From contig CAJIYP010000002.1 in NCBI GenBank assembly GCA_905181705.1, positions 62,001-126,000 on the forward strand: 64,000 nucleotides of DNA. Direction: 5' to 3'. The DNA comes from Cryomorphaceae bacterium BACL29 MAG-121220-bin8 (GTDB taxonomy: Bacteria; Bacteroidota; Bacteroidia; Flavobacteriales; Flavobacteriaceae). Of this stretch, positions 17,870 to 27,882 are shown one piece after another. A model generated the notes under the pieces. The model worked only from the letters and a program-made list of their open reading frames with translations, ran no database searches and was not told the DNA's origin. Position numbers and translations under genes: made by a program. The first letter of the stretch is position 1; the number at the start of each line of letters is the position of its first letter.

Positions 17870-20800
17870 ATGAAAAAATTATATTTTGTTCTAACTTTTT
17901 TATTTATTTCATCAGTTGTATATAGCCAAAATGAGTTCACCAATGCTGGAGGAAATAATCTTTGGTCGAATGCAGCAAATTGGTCTGAGAGCAGCTTCCC
18001 TAATGCAGCAGATGCGAAAGTTGTAATAAAGGCTGATTCTGTAATTGTTGATGGAGATTATACAGTTGCTCAAATAAAATTTCCTAGTAAAGATGCTGGA
18101 GGTGTAGATGTCACAACTTTTACTAATTTAAATAATGGCACCCTAACAATCACAGGAAATGGAGTTTCACAGGTATTGCAGTTAAATAAAAATCCTCAGT
18201 CTGTTATATTTAATCTTCCAGTTATTTTCGATTCATCGGAAGATGCTCAGGAAACTTGGATATTTAATAGTGGAAATCAAAAAATTACATTTGGTGAAGA
18301 TCATAGTTTAACAATAAATGACGAAATTTTTTTTACTTCAACTCAAATAACTTCGGAAATTCTTTTTAATGGAAAAACTTTAGGAGCGGGTAATCTAAAA
18401 TTTGGAGCAAAATCTAATGCTAAATTTGGAACAGCCTATGATGGTTCTGAATATACAGGAACCTTGATTGTTGCTGGTGATAGTGCAAATAGTGGTAAAA
18501 ACGTTACCCTAACTTCAAATGTCGCTGACAATGGAACCTTTGTTAAATCTGGTGCTTCAATTAGTGTTATTAAAAACGGTGGTACGGTTAATGTAAATGG
18601 AGAAAATACTTTAAAAGGTAATATAGTTCTTACAGGGCAATTTGGTCTCGCTTTAAATATCAATAAGAATCAAGATGATGTAGGTACCATTACAATGGGG
18701 AGCGGTATTTTAACTTTAAAAGCACCAACAGCCTTAACTAAAATAGCTTTTGCAAATAACTCCTCAGCGGATTGGGGTACTGGAAAACTTGTTATTACTG
18801 GTGCTAATAATAAGGAGGTTTCTTTTGGATCTGACGCTAATGGTTTGACAGCAGATCAGTTGTCACAAATATCTCTTAACGGAGCTAACGCTATGATTAA
18901 TGCTTCAGGTCAAATTTATTCTTCCTCTGTTTTAATTTCAACTTTTACCAATGCTGGGAAAGATAATCTATGGTCTAATGCTGCTAATTGGTCTGTAGGA
19001 ATTCCAACTGGAGATACTGCTAAGATTACCATTGACGCAGACCTAATTGTTGATAGTAACAAAACGGTTGCCCAAATTAAAAACAATGGAAAAACTTCGG
19101 CTGATTCATTAACCATTACTTCTATAAACAGCTCAAAACTTACTGTTACAGGTGCTGGTGTAACCCAACCTATTCAAAACAATAAAGCTTCTTCTAGTTT
19201 TGTTTTTAATCTTCCAGTTGTTTTTGATTCTGAAGGTGAAACTGAAACTATGAAAATAAATGCAGGTGGAGACGAAAGTTCGGGTTTTGCTAACATCACA
19301 TTTTCAAGTACTCTGACTTTAAATGATGAACTAGCCGTTTCAGGATCAAATAAAAACCATGATTTAAATTTAAATGGATCTTTATTAGGTGCAGGTAATT
19401 TAAAGTTTGCAAATAAAGCTCAAGTTAATTTTGGAGCTAGCTACGACGGATCCTCACATACTGGTGATATTATTGTTGCTGGAACAGGAACAAATAATGA
19501 TAATTTGATTACTTCAAATGTTTCAGATGATGGTGCTTTACTAGCTTCTGGAAATCAAATTGATGTTCAGGGAGCTGGCGCGAAAATTAACGTTAACGGA
19601 GCAAATACATTAAAAGGAAATATTAAAACAGCAGATTCGTTAACTACAACATTAACTATAAATAAAAATCAATCCGCTATTGGTACAATTACAATGGGAA
19701 ACGCTGGAACTTTAAATCTAGTATTAGCTGGAGATGTAACATCAGCTGCTTTTGCAGATAACTCCTCAGCGGATTGGGGAACTGGATCACTTGTTATCAC
19801 AGGTGCTGGAAATAATGAGGTTTCTTTTGGGACAGACGCAAATGGTTTAACTGAAGCTCAGTTAGCACTTATATCGCTTAATGGATCTACACCAGTTATT
19901 AATGCTTCAGGTCAAATTTCTACTTCTTTTATTTCAGTATCTACTTTTAACAATGCAGGTGAAGATAATCTATGGTCAAATGCTGCCAATTGGTCAGCAG
20001 GAATACCCAATGTTGACACTGCTAAAGTGACTGTCGATTCGGATCTTATTATTGATAGTAGTGTAACGGTTGGACAAATTAAAATGTCTAATGCCACTTC
20101 GGATGCTTCAGTAACTATTACAGCAACTAACAGTTCAGTACTTACTGTTACAGGTGCTGGTGTAGCCCAACCTATTCAAAACAATAAAGCTTCTTCTAGT
20201 TTTGTTTTTAATCTTCCAGTTGTTTTTGATTCTGCTGGTGAGACTGAAATTTTTCAACTTAATAGTGGAGGAGACCAAAGTATCACATTTTCAAGTTCTC
20301 TGACTTTAAATGATGAACTAACCGTTCAGGGAAAAAATAAACTTCATGATTTAAATTTAAATGGATCTTTATTAGGTGCAGGTAATTTAAAGTTTGCAAA
20401 TAAAGCTCAAGTTAATTTTGGAGCTAGCTACGACGGATCTTTACATACTGGTGATATTATTGTTGCTGGAACAGGAACAAATAATGATAATCTTGATTAC
20501 TTCAAATGTTTCAGATGATGGTACTTTACTAGCTTCTGGAAATCAAATTGATGTTCAGGGAGCTGGCGCGAAAATTAACGTTAACGGAGCAAATACATTA
20601 AAAGGAAATATTAAAACAGCAGATTCGTTAACTACAACATTAACTATAAATAAAAATCAATCCGCTATTGGTATAATTACAATGGGCAACGTTGGAACTT
20701 TAAATCTAGTATTAGCTGAAGATGTAACATCAGCTGCTTTTGCAGATAACTCCTCAGCGGATTGGGGAACTGGATCACTTGTTATTACTGGTGCTGCAGA

Positions 20801-21650
20801 CAATGAAGTTTCTTTTGGGACAGATGCTAATGGTTTAACTAACGCTCAGCTAGCACTTATATCGCTTAATGGATCTACACCATTTATTAATGCTTTAGGT
20901 CAAATTTCCACATCTAACACTGTTTTTAATCTACCTGTTAACAACAATAAAGTCTCAGTAACTAGTGCTAGTTGCATTGGTACTAGTGATGGGTCGATAG
21001 GACTTAGTGTGGAGGACAACGCGTATGATTATAGTATTACTGTTACAGGCAAAGACGATCCAATAGTAATTTCTGGGGAGAACAAGACATCTTCTGTTAC
21101 AGGATTAGCTAAGGGAACTTACAGTGTTTGCTTTAAAGTTACTGGACAAGCAGAGTATGAACAATGCTTTGAAGTGGTAATAGGCGAACCCAAAGCACTT
21201 AGTGCGTTTATTGATGTAGACAACGACAAAAGAACTACTAACATTCAATTAGGAGGCTCTAAGAGCTATAACGTGGATGTGAATGGAGAAAGATTTAAGG
21301 TAAGTGGAGATAAGTTCAATACCACTCTTCCAACCGGTCTTAGTATTATCAAGATAAGCACGGATTTAGATTGTCAAGGAATAATAGAAAGAGAGATCTT
21401 TATTTCAGAGGATATTTTCTATTATCCTAATCCAACTAAAGGAGAAGTGGATGTCTTTGTAAATGGTGAGGATAGGGGAGTGAAGATGAGTGTATTTACC
21501 ACCAAAGGAGATCTGGTGTTTACTAGAGATCAAGAGATATTAGATAGTAGAAAAACAGAATTAGATTTAACTGGTGTTCCAGCAGGAACTTACTTAGTAA
21601 CCTTGGAAGGAACAACCGTTAGAAAAACCTTTAAAATTGTAAAAAGATGA
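17870..21650 (+). pseudogene. giant repeat surface protein with T9SS tail, single-base frameshift
   Basis: The signal peptide 'MKKLYFVLTFLFISSVVYS' is followed by three long units of about 330 residues, each opening with a 'NLWSNAANWS' block. They contain beta-strand-rich text that looks like a beta-helix. The C-terminus has a 'SIGLSVEDNAYDYSITV' module and a type A T9SS sorting domain starting 'YYPNPTKGEVDV' and ending 'RKTFKIVKR'. The frame breaks at about 20492: copy 2 reads GATAATTTGATTAC, whereas copy 3 has one extra base, GATAATCTTGATTAC. The product would lose its sorting tail unless this is a sequencing error. It is probably a secreted glycan-binding or adhesin protein of the PUL. Confidence 0.8.
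17936..20930 (+). repeat. three tandem ~1-kb intragenic repeats
   Basis: Units begin near 17936, 18944 and 19946. The second and third are almost the same over long stretches (for example 19381-19700 and 20368-20685, offset 987 bp), while the first is diverged. High identity between two neighbouring units points to recent duplication or conversion and makes assembly collapse or slippage likely. The frameshift at 20492 lies in one such near-identical stretch. Confidence 0.85.
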
Positions 21651-22389
21651 AAAACAACCTATTAAAATACTTTAGTTTTCTTTTTACATTAACTCTTATT
21701 AGCTGCGGTGGTGGCGGAGGAGATGATGGAGGCGGCTTCATGGTGGTGGAGGTGGTGGCCCTGTAGTTAACCCCCCAGGAAAATCTACTTTAACAGCACC
21801 TGCTAACAGCGAAACTTGTGAGACTGGAACTAGCGTATCGGCTACTCAAAGTGAAGTTACTTTTACTTGGACTGCTTCTTCAGACACCAATACTTATGAC
21901 CTAAAGATTACAAATTTAAATACTAGTGTTGTTATTAACAGAACAGCTCTTACAAGTACTAGCACAAAAGTAACTTTAGACAAAGGAGTTCCTTATTCAT
22001 GGAACATTACTTCAAAAAGTACAGCTAGCACGACAACTACTGCTAGCGATACATGGAAGTTTTATTTACTTGGACCAGGAATTGTTAACTATGCTCCTTT
22101 CCCTGCAGATTTAAAAACTCCTGCATCGGGATCCACAGTTACAAGAGATGGGGATGGCAAGGTGACCTTTACATGGGACGGCTCTGATCCCGATGGAGAC
22201 TCACTTAACTACACACTGTATGTAGATGCAACAGACGGGAAACAAACACCACCCACAGCGCAGACAGATTTAACAGTAAAAACATTAGCTGTAGCATTAG
22301 ACGCTGCTACTACGTATTACTGGAGAGTGAAAACATCGGATGGAACAAACAGTAGTTACTCCATTGTTTATTCATTTAAAACAGAATAG
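21647..22389 (+). pseudogene. lipoprotein with Gly-rich linker and two Fn3-like domains, frameshifted
   Basis: The start ATG overlaps the previous stop (ATGA). It encodes a signal peptide with lipobox 'LISC' followed by GGGGGDDGGG. The frame then runs into a stop at about 21766. From about 21737 a second frame continues with a run of Gly, 'PVVNPPGKSTL', and two beta-sandwich units ('EVTFTWTASSDTNTYDLKI' and 'KVTFTWDGSDPDGDSLNY'), each ending in a 'YSWNI' or 'YYWRV' strand. One lost base in the G-rich linker explains it. Fn3-like lipoproteins in PULs usually bind glycans on the cell surface; that role is inferred. Confidence 0.7.
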
Positions 22390-22534
22390 ATTTATTATTA
22401 TACATAACTATAAGCAGCTCACATATTTTATAATTATTTATGATTAGATATATTATTAATTACAATAAATAAAAATTATTATGTTTTACTTAAGTATATA
22501 TAATTCACTATATTAAAAATTAAACCAATTTATT

Positions 22535-22861
22535 ATGAACAAACTCTTAATATTATTTTTTTCTTTAACGTTTTCACTTTCTGTTTTTTCACAAGATAAA
22601 TTACAGGAAAAAGCAAAGAAAATTTCTGTTGAAATGACCACGGTTTTATCTCTTGATGAAGAAACTTCTGAAAAGATATATTATATTCAGCTAAAAAGAT
22701 TTACCGATGCTCAAAAAATTCGAAAAATTCATAAAGAAAATAAAGAACAAATGAATGTAGAATTAAAAAAAATGCAAGGTAAATTGTGGCATAATCTTAA
22801 GGGTGTAGTTGGAAAAGATAATATGAAATCCTGGCAAACTTATAAAAAACGTAAAAATTAA
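22535..22861 (+). CDS. small secreted helical protein
   Basis: The 108-aa product has a signal peptide 'MNKLLILFFSLTFSLSVFS' cut before QDKLQEK. The mature part is almost all helix with Lys-rich heptads ('LDEETSEKIYYIQLKRFTDA'), like small periplasmic Spy/CpxP-type proteins of Bacteroidota. No specific family is assigned. It stands alone, 146 bp after the PUL lipoprotein, and may be a PUL-linked periplasmic factor. Confidence 0.6.
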   Translation: MNKLLILFFSLTFSLSVFSQDKLQEKAKKISVEMTTVLSLDEETSEKIYYIQLKRFTDAQKIRKIHKENKEQMNVELKKMQGKLWHNLKGVVGKDNMKSWQTYKKRKN

Positions 22862-22920
22862 TTTATCAAATAAGTAAAATCACTTTACCTTTTTTGTTTT
22901 TACTGTAATCATAATCTTTG

Positions 22921-23022
22921 TATTATACATAGTTATACAAACACTTCTTTAAAAGAAAACCGATCTTATTAAAGTAGGGTAGCACCAATTAAAAATTACT
23001 ATTGATATTTTTTTGGGATTTT
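22921..23022 (+). repeat. dispersed intergenic repeat, copy C
   Basis: This third copy of the repeat lies in the convergent gap between the 108-aa gene and rlmF. It carries CTTCTTTAAAAGAAAACC, GATCTTATTAAAGTAGGGTAG and CACCAATTAAAAATTAC in the same order as copies A and B. It ends with TATTGATATTTTTTTGGG. All three copies point the same way. Confidence 0.7.
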
Positions 23023-23136
23023 AGTAATACTGATTGTACAATAATCGTACAAGTTTTAAAACAAAAACCCTAATCACTTTTTTATAAAGCAGTCAGGTTT
23101 TTACTAAGCAGAGAGAAAGGGAACGCTAACTGTTGA

Positions 23137-24024
23137 TTAAGATTTATTGATCTCAAACCACCACATCACATAACGTCCTTTTTTATTACCTAAGTTCGCT
23201 GGAATTATATAAAAATTTGCTTTTACTTTATTTAGTTGTTTTTCTATTATAATTAAGCTATTTGCTTTAGCTACAAGAGTAGAAAACACTTTCACTTGTT
23301 GTTTAAACATCAGACTCTCTTTTATTAATCTTTTAATAAACAGTACTTCCCCTCCGTTACACCAAAGTTCATTTGCTTGTCCCTCAAAATTAAGTTTGAA
23401 TTCTGTATTAATACTTTTGCTACCTAAATTGTTAAGTTTTCTAAGTGACCCTTTTATAGCCTCTTCTTTAGAAATATGAAAAGGTGGATTACAAACTATA
23501 AAATCAAATAGATCACAGGATTTAATAATATTCTTAAATAAAAAACTCTTATTTTCTTGATGATACAACTTAACCTTATTTTTTAATTCATCGCTATGTT
23601 GGATATTATTATTTGCTATTTCTATTGCTTTTTCATCACTATCAATTCCAATCATTTTCCAGTTAAAATATTGAGCACCCAAAATACAGTAGATTCCATT
23701 AGCTCCAGTACCTATGTCTAACCCCCTTAGTTGCTCGTTTTGAGATGTATTGAATTTTTCAGAAAGAAAATCACGTATATGCAGTAGGTAATCTAACCTT
23801 CCGGGAATAGGCGGAATTAGATAACCAATAGGTAAATCATAATTTTCAAGTTTGAAATCGGCAAGTAGTATAGCCTTGTTCAATGCATAGACTGCAATTG
23901 AAGAACTGAAATCGATTGTTTCTTCATTAGAGGGATTTAAAATGATATGTTTTTGTAATAAGGGGTGGAATTTGATTAACCTTTTAAAATCGTAGCGATT
24001 ATAATATGGATTTAATGGATGCAT
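23137..24024 (-). CDS. rlmF: 23S rRNA (adenine1618-N6)-methyltransferase
   Basis: The 295-aa product is RlmF, which methylates A1618 of 23S rRNA. It starts with the family opening 'MHPLNPYYNRYDF', then 'IPPIPGRLDYLLHIRDFL'. The SAM-binding 'GLDIGTGANGIYCILGA' and the amino-methyltransferase motif 'CNPPF' follow. It ends 'GRYVMWWFEINKS'. It is cytoplasmic and a single gene, flanked by repeat copy C and by a partial match to the repeat's right end (24047-24080). Its length is near the usual size. Confident. Confidence 0.92.
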   Translation of the reverse strand: MHPLNPYYNRYDFKRLIKFHPLLQKHIILNPSNEETIDFSSSIAVYALNKAILLADFKLENYDLPIGYLIPPIPGRLDYLLHIRDFLSEKFNTSQNEQLRGLDIGTGANGIYCILGAQYFNWKMIGIDSDEKAIEIANNNIQHSDELKNKVKLYHQENKSFLFKNIIKSCDLFDFIVCNPPFHISKEEAIKGSLRKLNNLGSKSINTEFKLNFEGQANELWCNGGEVLFIKRLIKESLMFKQQVKVFSTLVAKANSLIIIEKQLNKVKANFYIIPANLGNKKGRYVMWWFEINKS

Positions 24025-24046
24025 TATTTGCGAAGTTAAACCGTTT

Positions 24047-24080
24047 TGATTAAAAATAACTGTTGAGATTTTTCGCGGTT
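24047..24080 (+). repeat. partial match to the right end of the dispersed repeat
   Basis: ATTAAAAATAACTGTTGAG followed by ATTTTTCGCGGTTTT resembles the right half of copies A-C (ATTAAAAATTACTATTGAG, then ATTTTTTGGTTTT). The left part with GTAGGGTAG is missing, so this may be a degenerate copy or chance. It lies 77 bp before the sulfatase start. Confidence 0.35.
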
Positions 24081-24117
24081 TTAACAGAGTTAAAAATTGT
24101 AACTACTGTTAACTATT

Positions 24118-24222
24118 TTGATTACACTAAGAATTGAGTTAAATTAAATATTAATTATGAAAAAACTAATTCTACTATTACTGTTTATTCCACTTGTTTC
24201 TGTTGCCCAAAGTCCAAATATA
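24118..24222 (+). repeat. duplicated promoter/leader, sulfatase copy
   Basis: This stretch covers the bases before the sulfatase and its signal peptide codons. It matches 25507-25610 before the esterase: ATTxCACTAAGAATTxAG, TTAAATTxA, then ATGAAAAAACTAxTTCTACT and ATTACTGTTTxTTCCxxT. The two genes share upstream DNA and an almost identical signal peptide, so one leader was copied to the other gene. Confidence 0.7.
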
Positions 24223-25464
24223 GTATACATTTTAGTAGATGATTTAGGATATGGCGATTTGAGTTCTTATGGTGCAATAGATGTTAAAACTCCAGTTATT
24301 GATAAACTAGCAAGTGAAGGTAAACTTTTTACTAGAGCATATGCAAACAGTAATGTTTGTTCACCAAGCAGAGCTGCAATTTTATCAGGAAATTATCCTG
24401 ATAGAGTAGGAGTGCCAGGTGTGATAAGACAATTTGAAGATAATGATTGGGGAAATTTAAGTGATGATTTTGTTTCTTTACCTGATGAGCTAAAAAAGTC
24501 AGGATATAAAACTGCTCTTATTGGAAAATGGCATTTAGGTTTAGAATCTCCAGATATACCAAATAAGAAAGGATTTGATTTTTTTAAAGGTTTTTTAGGT
24601 GACATGATGGATGATTATAATCATCATTTAAGAGATGGTGTTAATTGGATGAGAGAGAATGATGTTGAAATTAATCCAAAGGGACATGCAACTGATTTAT
24701 TTACTCAATGGTCAGTTGATTACATTAATCAAAATAAAGATTCTAAAAATCCATTCTTTTTATTTTTAAATTATAATGCCCCTCATTCACCCATTCAACC
24801 TCCCAAAAAATGGTTGAATTTGGTTAAAAAAAGAGAAAACAAAGCTGATTTAAGTCGTCAGAAATTAATTGCTTTTATAGAACATTTGGATAATTCAATT
24901 GAAAAGGTTTTAATTTCTCTTGAAAAAAATCATCTTATTGAAAACACTATTATTGTTTTCACTTCTGACAATGGAGGTGCGTTGCATCATTCAGCTTCCA
25001 ACAAACCTCTAAACGGAGGAAAAGGTAACATGATGGAAGGAGGGATAAGGGTTCCGTGTATAGTAAAGTGGCAAAGTGTTGTAAAACCAGGTATTGTTAA
25101 TGAGCCTATCATGTTGATGGATTTTTATCCAACACTAGTAAATATCACAAGAAAATTTGAAAATTTAGAACTACCGTCAAAAAATATTCTTCCTTTATTA
25201 AAAAATAATATGCTGTCATATAATGATAGGTTTATGGTCTGGGTTCGAAGAGAAGGTCATGTTTTCGGAGGAAGAGCTTTTTACGCTATTTCTGATGGTC
25301 GTTATAAATTATTACAAAATTCCCCCTTTGAACCATATGTTTTATATGATTTGAATAATGATCCGTTGGAAAAAAATCCTATCAATAACAAGAAGATTAG
25401 AAATAAGCTTCAAAAAGAGCTTACAAAACATATACAGATTTCGGGAAATATTCCTTGGCAGTAA
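24157..25464 (+). CDS. secreted S1-family sulfatase
   Basis: The 435-aa product has a signal peptide 'MKKLILLLLFIPLVSVAQ'. It shows the sulfatase start 'PNIVYILVDDLGYGDLSSYG' and the active-site motif 'CSPSRAAILSG', in which Cys68 becomes formylglycine. Metal-binding blocks 'GKWHLGLE' and 'FTSDNGGALHHSASN' are present. Periplasmic enzymes of this type remove sulfate from algal polysaccharides. The gene is intact. No maturase gene is in the window. It forms a unit with the esterase 81 bp downstream and suggests a sulfated glycan substrate for the nearby PUL. Confidence 0.92.
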   Translation: MKKLILLLLFIPLVSVAQSPNIVYILVDDLGYGDLSSYGAIDVKTPVIDKLASEGKLFTRAYANSNVCSPSRAAILSGNYPDRVGVPGVIRQFEDNDWGNLSDDFVSLPDELKKSGYKTALIGKWHLGLESPDIPNKKGFDFFKGFLGDMMDDYNHHLRDGVNWMRENDVEINPKGHATDLFTQWSVDYINQNKDSKNPFFLFLNYNAPHSPIQPPKKWLNLVKKRENKADLSRQKLIAFIEHLDNSIEKVLISLEKNHLIENTIIVFTSDNGGALHHSASNKPLNGGKGNMMEGGIRVPCIVKWQSVVKPGIVNEPIMLMDFYPTLVNITRKFENLELPSKNILPLLKNNMLSYNDRFMVWVRREGHVFGGRAFYAISDGRYKLLQNSPFEPYVLYDLNNDPLEKNPINNKKIRNKLQKELTKHIQISGNIPWQ

Positions 25465-25506
25465 TTTCTAGCTTTTATAAAGTTAAAGTTTACTAAATTT
25501 ATTCAC

Positions 25507-25610
25507 TATTTAGATTGCACTAAGAATTAAGTTAAATTTAAGATTATGAAAAAACTACTTCTACTATTACTGTTTGTTCCTTTAGTTTCTTTTGGGCAAG
25601 ATTGTCCTCC
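25507..25610 (+). repeat. duplicated promoter/leader, esterase copy
   Basis: This is the second copy of the leader found at 24118-24222. It carries ATTGCACTAAGAATTAAG and TTAAATTTAAGATT directly before ATGAAAAAACTACTTCTACT, so the ATG-proximal bases and the signal peptide codons are shared with the sulfatase. Differences are mainly third-position and small indels. Confidence 0.7.
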
Positions 25611-26484
25611 CTGTGAAGTTATCGCTAATGCTGATATGGAAATTACATCGATTAAATCAAGTTGGCCAAAGATTAAAAATAAAAGTATTGTTAAGATAAA
25701 TAGTCTTACAAATATCCTTTATGAAAATCAAGACGATTATTGGGAACAATCGAAAAGATCTTCATGGTGGATGAAAGAAGGTCGAGATCCCTGGACTGAA
25801 GATGCAATATGGGGAGATGGCTATATTGAGCCTAATTTAAATTTTAATTCTTGTGTAAACGATAATTTAAGATGGAAGTGTGGTTATTCTTATGTGTTGA
25901 GGTTTCCTGAAAATTTTAAAAAAAATAAAAAATACCCTCTGGTTGTTTTTTTACACGGAGGAGTAACTGCAAATCAAGGCGGATTAAATGGAAGGGTTCG
26001 AACTGTAAATAGTTTTTTTATCCCTGAAAATGATCAATATATAATTGCCTCTCCAATCAAACTAGGAATTGATTGGAGTCCAAAAAAAATACAAGATGTA
26101 ATTGCAGATATAGAGTCTCAATTGAAAATTGATAAAAAGAGGATTTACCTCACAGGACTTAGCATGGGTGGAAGAGGAACTTTTATAGTTGCGGCTGAAT
26201 TACCTGATTTATTTGCTGCTATCATGCCATTAAGTCCTCATCACACGCCTTATTCATATGTTAAATTAGCTAGTAAGGTTTCGGATTTACCAATATTTCT
26301 ACATCATAGTACAAACGACAAAACATCTAAATTTTCTATTGCAGAAAAAATGTCAGAAGAACTTAAAAAGTTAAATGCTAACATTATTTTTGATGTTGGT
26401 GAATTTGGTCATTCAGGATGGAATAAGATTTATAAAAATCCTGACAATATAAATTGGTTACTTTCTTGGCAAAAATCAAAATGA
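25546..26484 (+). CDS. secreted alpha/beta-hydrolase, esterase type
   Basis: The 312-aa product has a signal peptide 'MKKLLLLLLFVPLVSFGQ' nearly the same as that of the sulfatase. The catalytic triad can be placed: Ser in 'LTGLSMGGRGTF' (GxSxG), Asp near 'HHSTNDKTSKF' and His in 'VGEFGHSGW'. An oxyanion 'LVVFLHGGVTANQGG' block is also visible. It resembles the prolyl-oligopeptidase / PHB-depolymerase-like esterases that remove acyl groups from glycans. It likely acts with the sulfatase on decorated polysaccharide. The exact substrate is unknown. Confidence 0.85.
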   Translation: MKKLLLLLLFVPLVSFGQDCPPCEVIANADMEITSIKSSWPKIKNKSIVKINSLTNILYENQDDYWEQSKRSSWWMKEGRDPWTEDAIWGDGYIEPNLNFNSCVNDNLRWKCGYSYVLRFPENFKKNKKYPLVVFLHGGVTANQGGLNGRVRTVNSFFIPENDQYIIASPIKLGIDWSPKKIQDVIADIESQLKIDKKRIYLTGLSMGGRGTFIVAAELPDLFAAIMPLSPHHTPYSYVKLASKVSDLPIFLHHSTNDKTSKFSIAEKMSEELKKLNANIIFDVGEFGHSGWNKIYKNPDNINWLLSWQKSK

Positions 26485-26531
26485 AAAAATTAATTAAACT
26501 ATTACTGTCTACTTCCCAATACAGAAATTAG
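26481..26531 (+). pseudogene. orphan signal-peptide start, remnant of a third leader copy
   Basis: The ATG at 26481 overlaps the esterase stop (ATGA) and reads 'MKKLIKLLLSTSQYRN' then TAG. The first nine residues match the starts of the sulfatase and esterase (MKKLILLLL, MKKLLLLLL). It runs into the mnmE 3' end after about 28 bp. It looks like the beginning of a third gene of this cluster that has been lost or cut at the junction with core DNA. Confidence 0.5.
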
Positions 26532-27882
26532 CAAATATATTTCCTAACACATCATCATTAGTTATTTCACCTGTGATTTCAGCTAGATATTCAATTGATC
26601 TTCTAATGTCAACAGAAAGAAGGTCACCTGAAATATTTTCTTTTAAACCAATATTAACTTCTTCGATAGCTTTTAAAGCTTTAATTAAAGCCTCGTAGTG
26701 TCTTGAATTACTTATTATTATATCGTTGTATGGGTTTAGAATATCAACTTCATTTACAAGTCTTTTTTTAAGTTTTGAAACAGAATCTGAATCAGTAGCA
26801 GAAATTTCTAATAATTCAAAATCATTTAAGTCATCTAACAAAGTTTGATTTTGATTTTTTAAATCAATTTTATTTCTGACTAATATTATTGACAAGTCAT
26901 TTCTTTTAAAACTATTTATACTAGATTCTATTTCTCTAAAATTAGTATCGTTGCAATCAAATAGATAAAGTAATATTTTAGCTTTCTTGATTTTTTCTTT
27001 AGTTTTTTCAATTCCCTTAGATTCAATTACATCAACTGTTTCTCTCAATCCAGCAGTGTCAGTAAATCTAAAATTGATTCCTTCAATCACTAATGAATCT
27101 TCAATACTATCCCTTGTTGTTCCGGGAATATCAGAAACTATAGCTTTATCTTCATTTAAGAGTGTATTTAAAAGAGATGATTTACCAGCATTAGGTTTCC
27201 CTGCAATTGCTACGGAAATACCATTTTTTAAAACATTTCCAGATTGAAAGGAATCAATAAGAATTTTTAATTCTGATTGAATTTTTTTAGTAAGTTTTTT
27301 GAATTCTTCTCTTTCAGCAAACTCTACATCCTCCTGAGAAAAATCCAACTCTAATTCTATCATTGATGAAAAATGCAATAATTCAGCTCTTAATTTTTTT
27401 AAATCATTACTAAATCCACTTTTCATTTGTTGCATAGCTAACTTATGTGAACCTTCATTTTCAGAAGCAATTAAATCAGCAACAGCTTCAGCTTGATTTA
27501 AATCCATTTTTCCGTTTATAAATGCTCTTAAGGTAAATTCTCCTGGATTTGCTGAACGAATACCATTATCTAAATACAGATTGATTATTTCTTTTTGAAT
27601 ATAAGTTGACCCGTGACATGATATTTCAATTGTATCTTCACCAGTGTAGGAGTGAGGACCCTTAAATAGTGTGATTAGAACCTCATCAATTTCACGATTA
27701 TTTTTTAATAAATGTCCTAGATGAACTGTATGGGATTTTTGATCTGACAAAACTTTATTTTTTTTACTTCTAAATAACTTATCGGTAATTAAAATTGCAT
27801 CTTTCCCAGAAACTCTAATCACTGAAATGGCTCCAAGCCCATTGGGGGTTGCCAATGCTATTATCGTTTCTTGGTTGATCAT
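26509..27882 (-). CDS. mnmE: tRNA modification GTPase MnmE
   Basis: The 457-aa product acts with MnmG to modify the wobble uridine of tRNAs. The N-terminal tetrahydrofolate-binding domain has 'DTIEISCHGSTYIQ'. The central G domain shows 'GKPNAGKSSLLN', 'DIPGTTRDSIED', 'DTAGL' and 'RNKID'. The C-terminus is the diagnostic 'CIGK'. Length is normal. It overlaps the remnant at its 3' end and touches the next gene at 27882. Confident. Confidence 0.96.
   Translation of the reverse strand: MINQETIIALATPNGLGAISVIRVSGKDAILITDKLFRSKKNKVLSDQKSHTVHLGHLLKNNREIDEVLITLFKGPHSYTGEDTIEISCHGSTYIQKEIINLYLDNGIRSANPGEFTLRAFINGKMDLNQAEAVADLIASENEGSHKLAMQQMKSGFSNDLKKLRAELLHFSSMIELELDFSQEDVEFAEREEFKKLTKKIQSELKILIDSFQSGNVLKNGISVAIAGKPNAGKSSLLNTLLNEDKAIVSDIPGTTRDSIEDSLVIEGINFRFTDTAGLRETVDVIESKGIEKTKEKIKKAKILLYLFDCNDTNFREIESSINSFKRNDLSIILVRNKIDLKNQNQTLLDDLNDFELLEISATDSDSVSKLKKRLVNEVDILNPYNDIIISNSRHYEALIKALKAIEEVNIGLKENISGDLLSVDIRRSIEYLAEITGEITNDDVLGNIFANFCIGK

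Noticed and set aside
17936-20930. Repeats as a CRISPR array
   Set aside because: The units are about 1 kb, in frame and coding, with no short repeat-spacer pattern and no cas genes nearby.
23041-23110. Bidirectional terminator between the 108-aa gene and rlmF
   Set aside because: AAAAACC and GGTTTTT can pair, but the loop is long and the inner stem mismatched; too weak to call.
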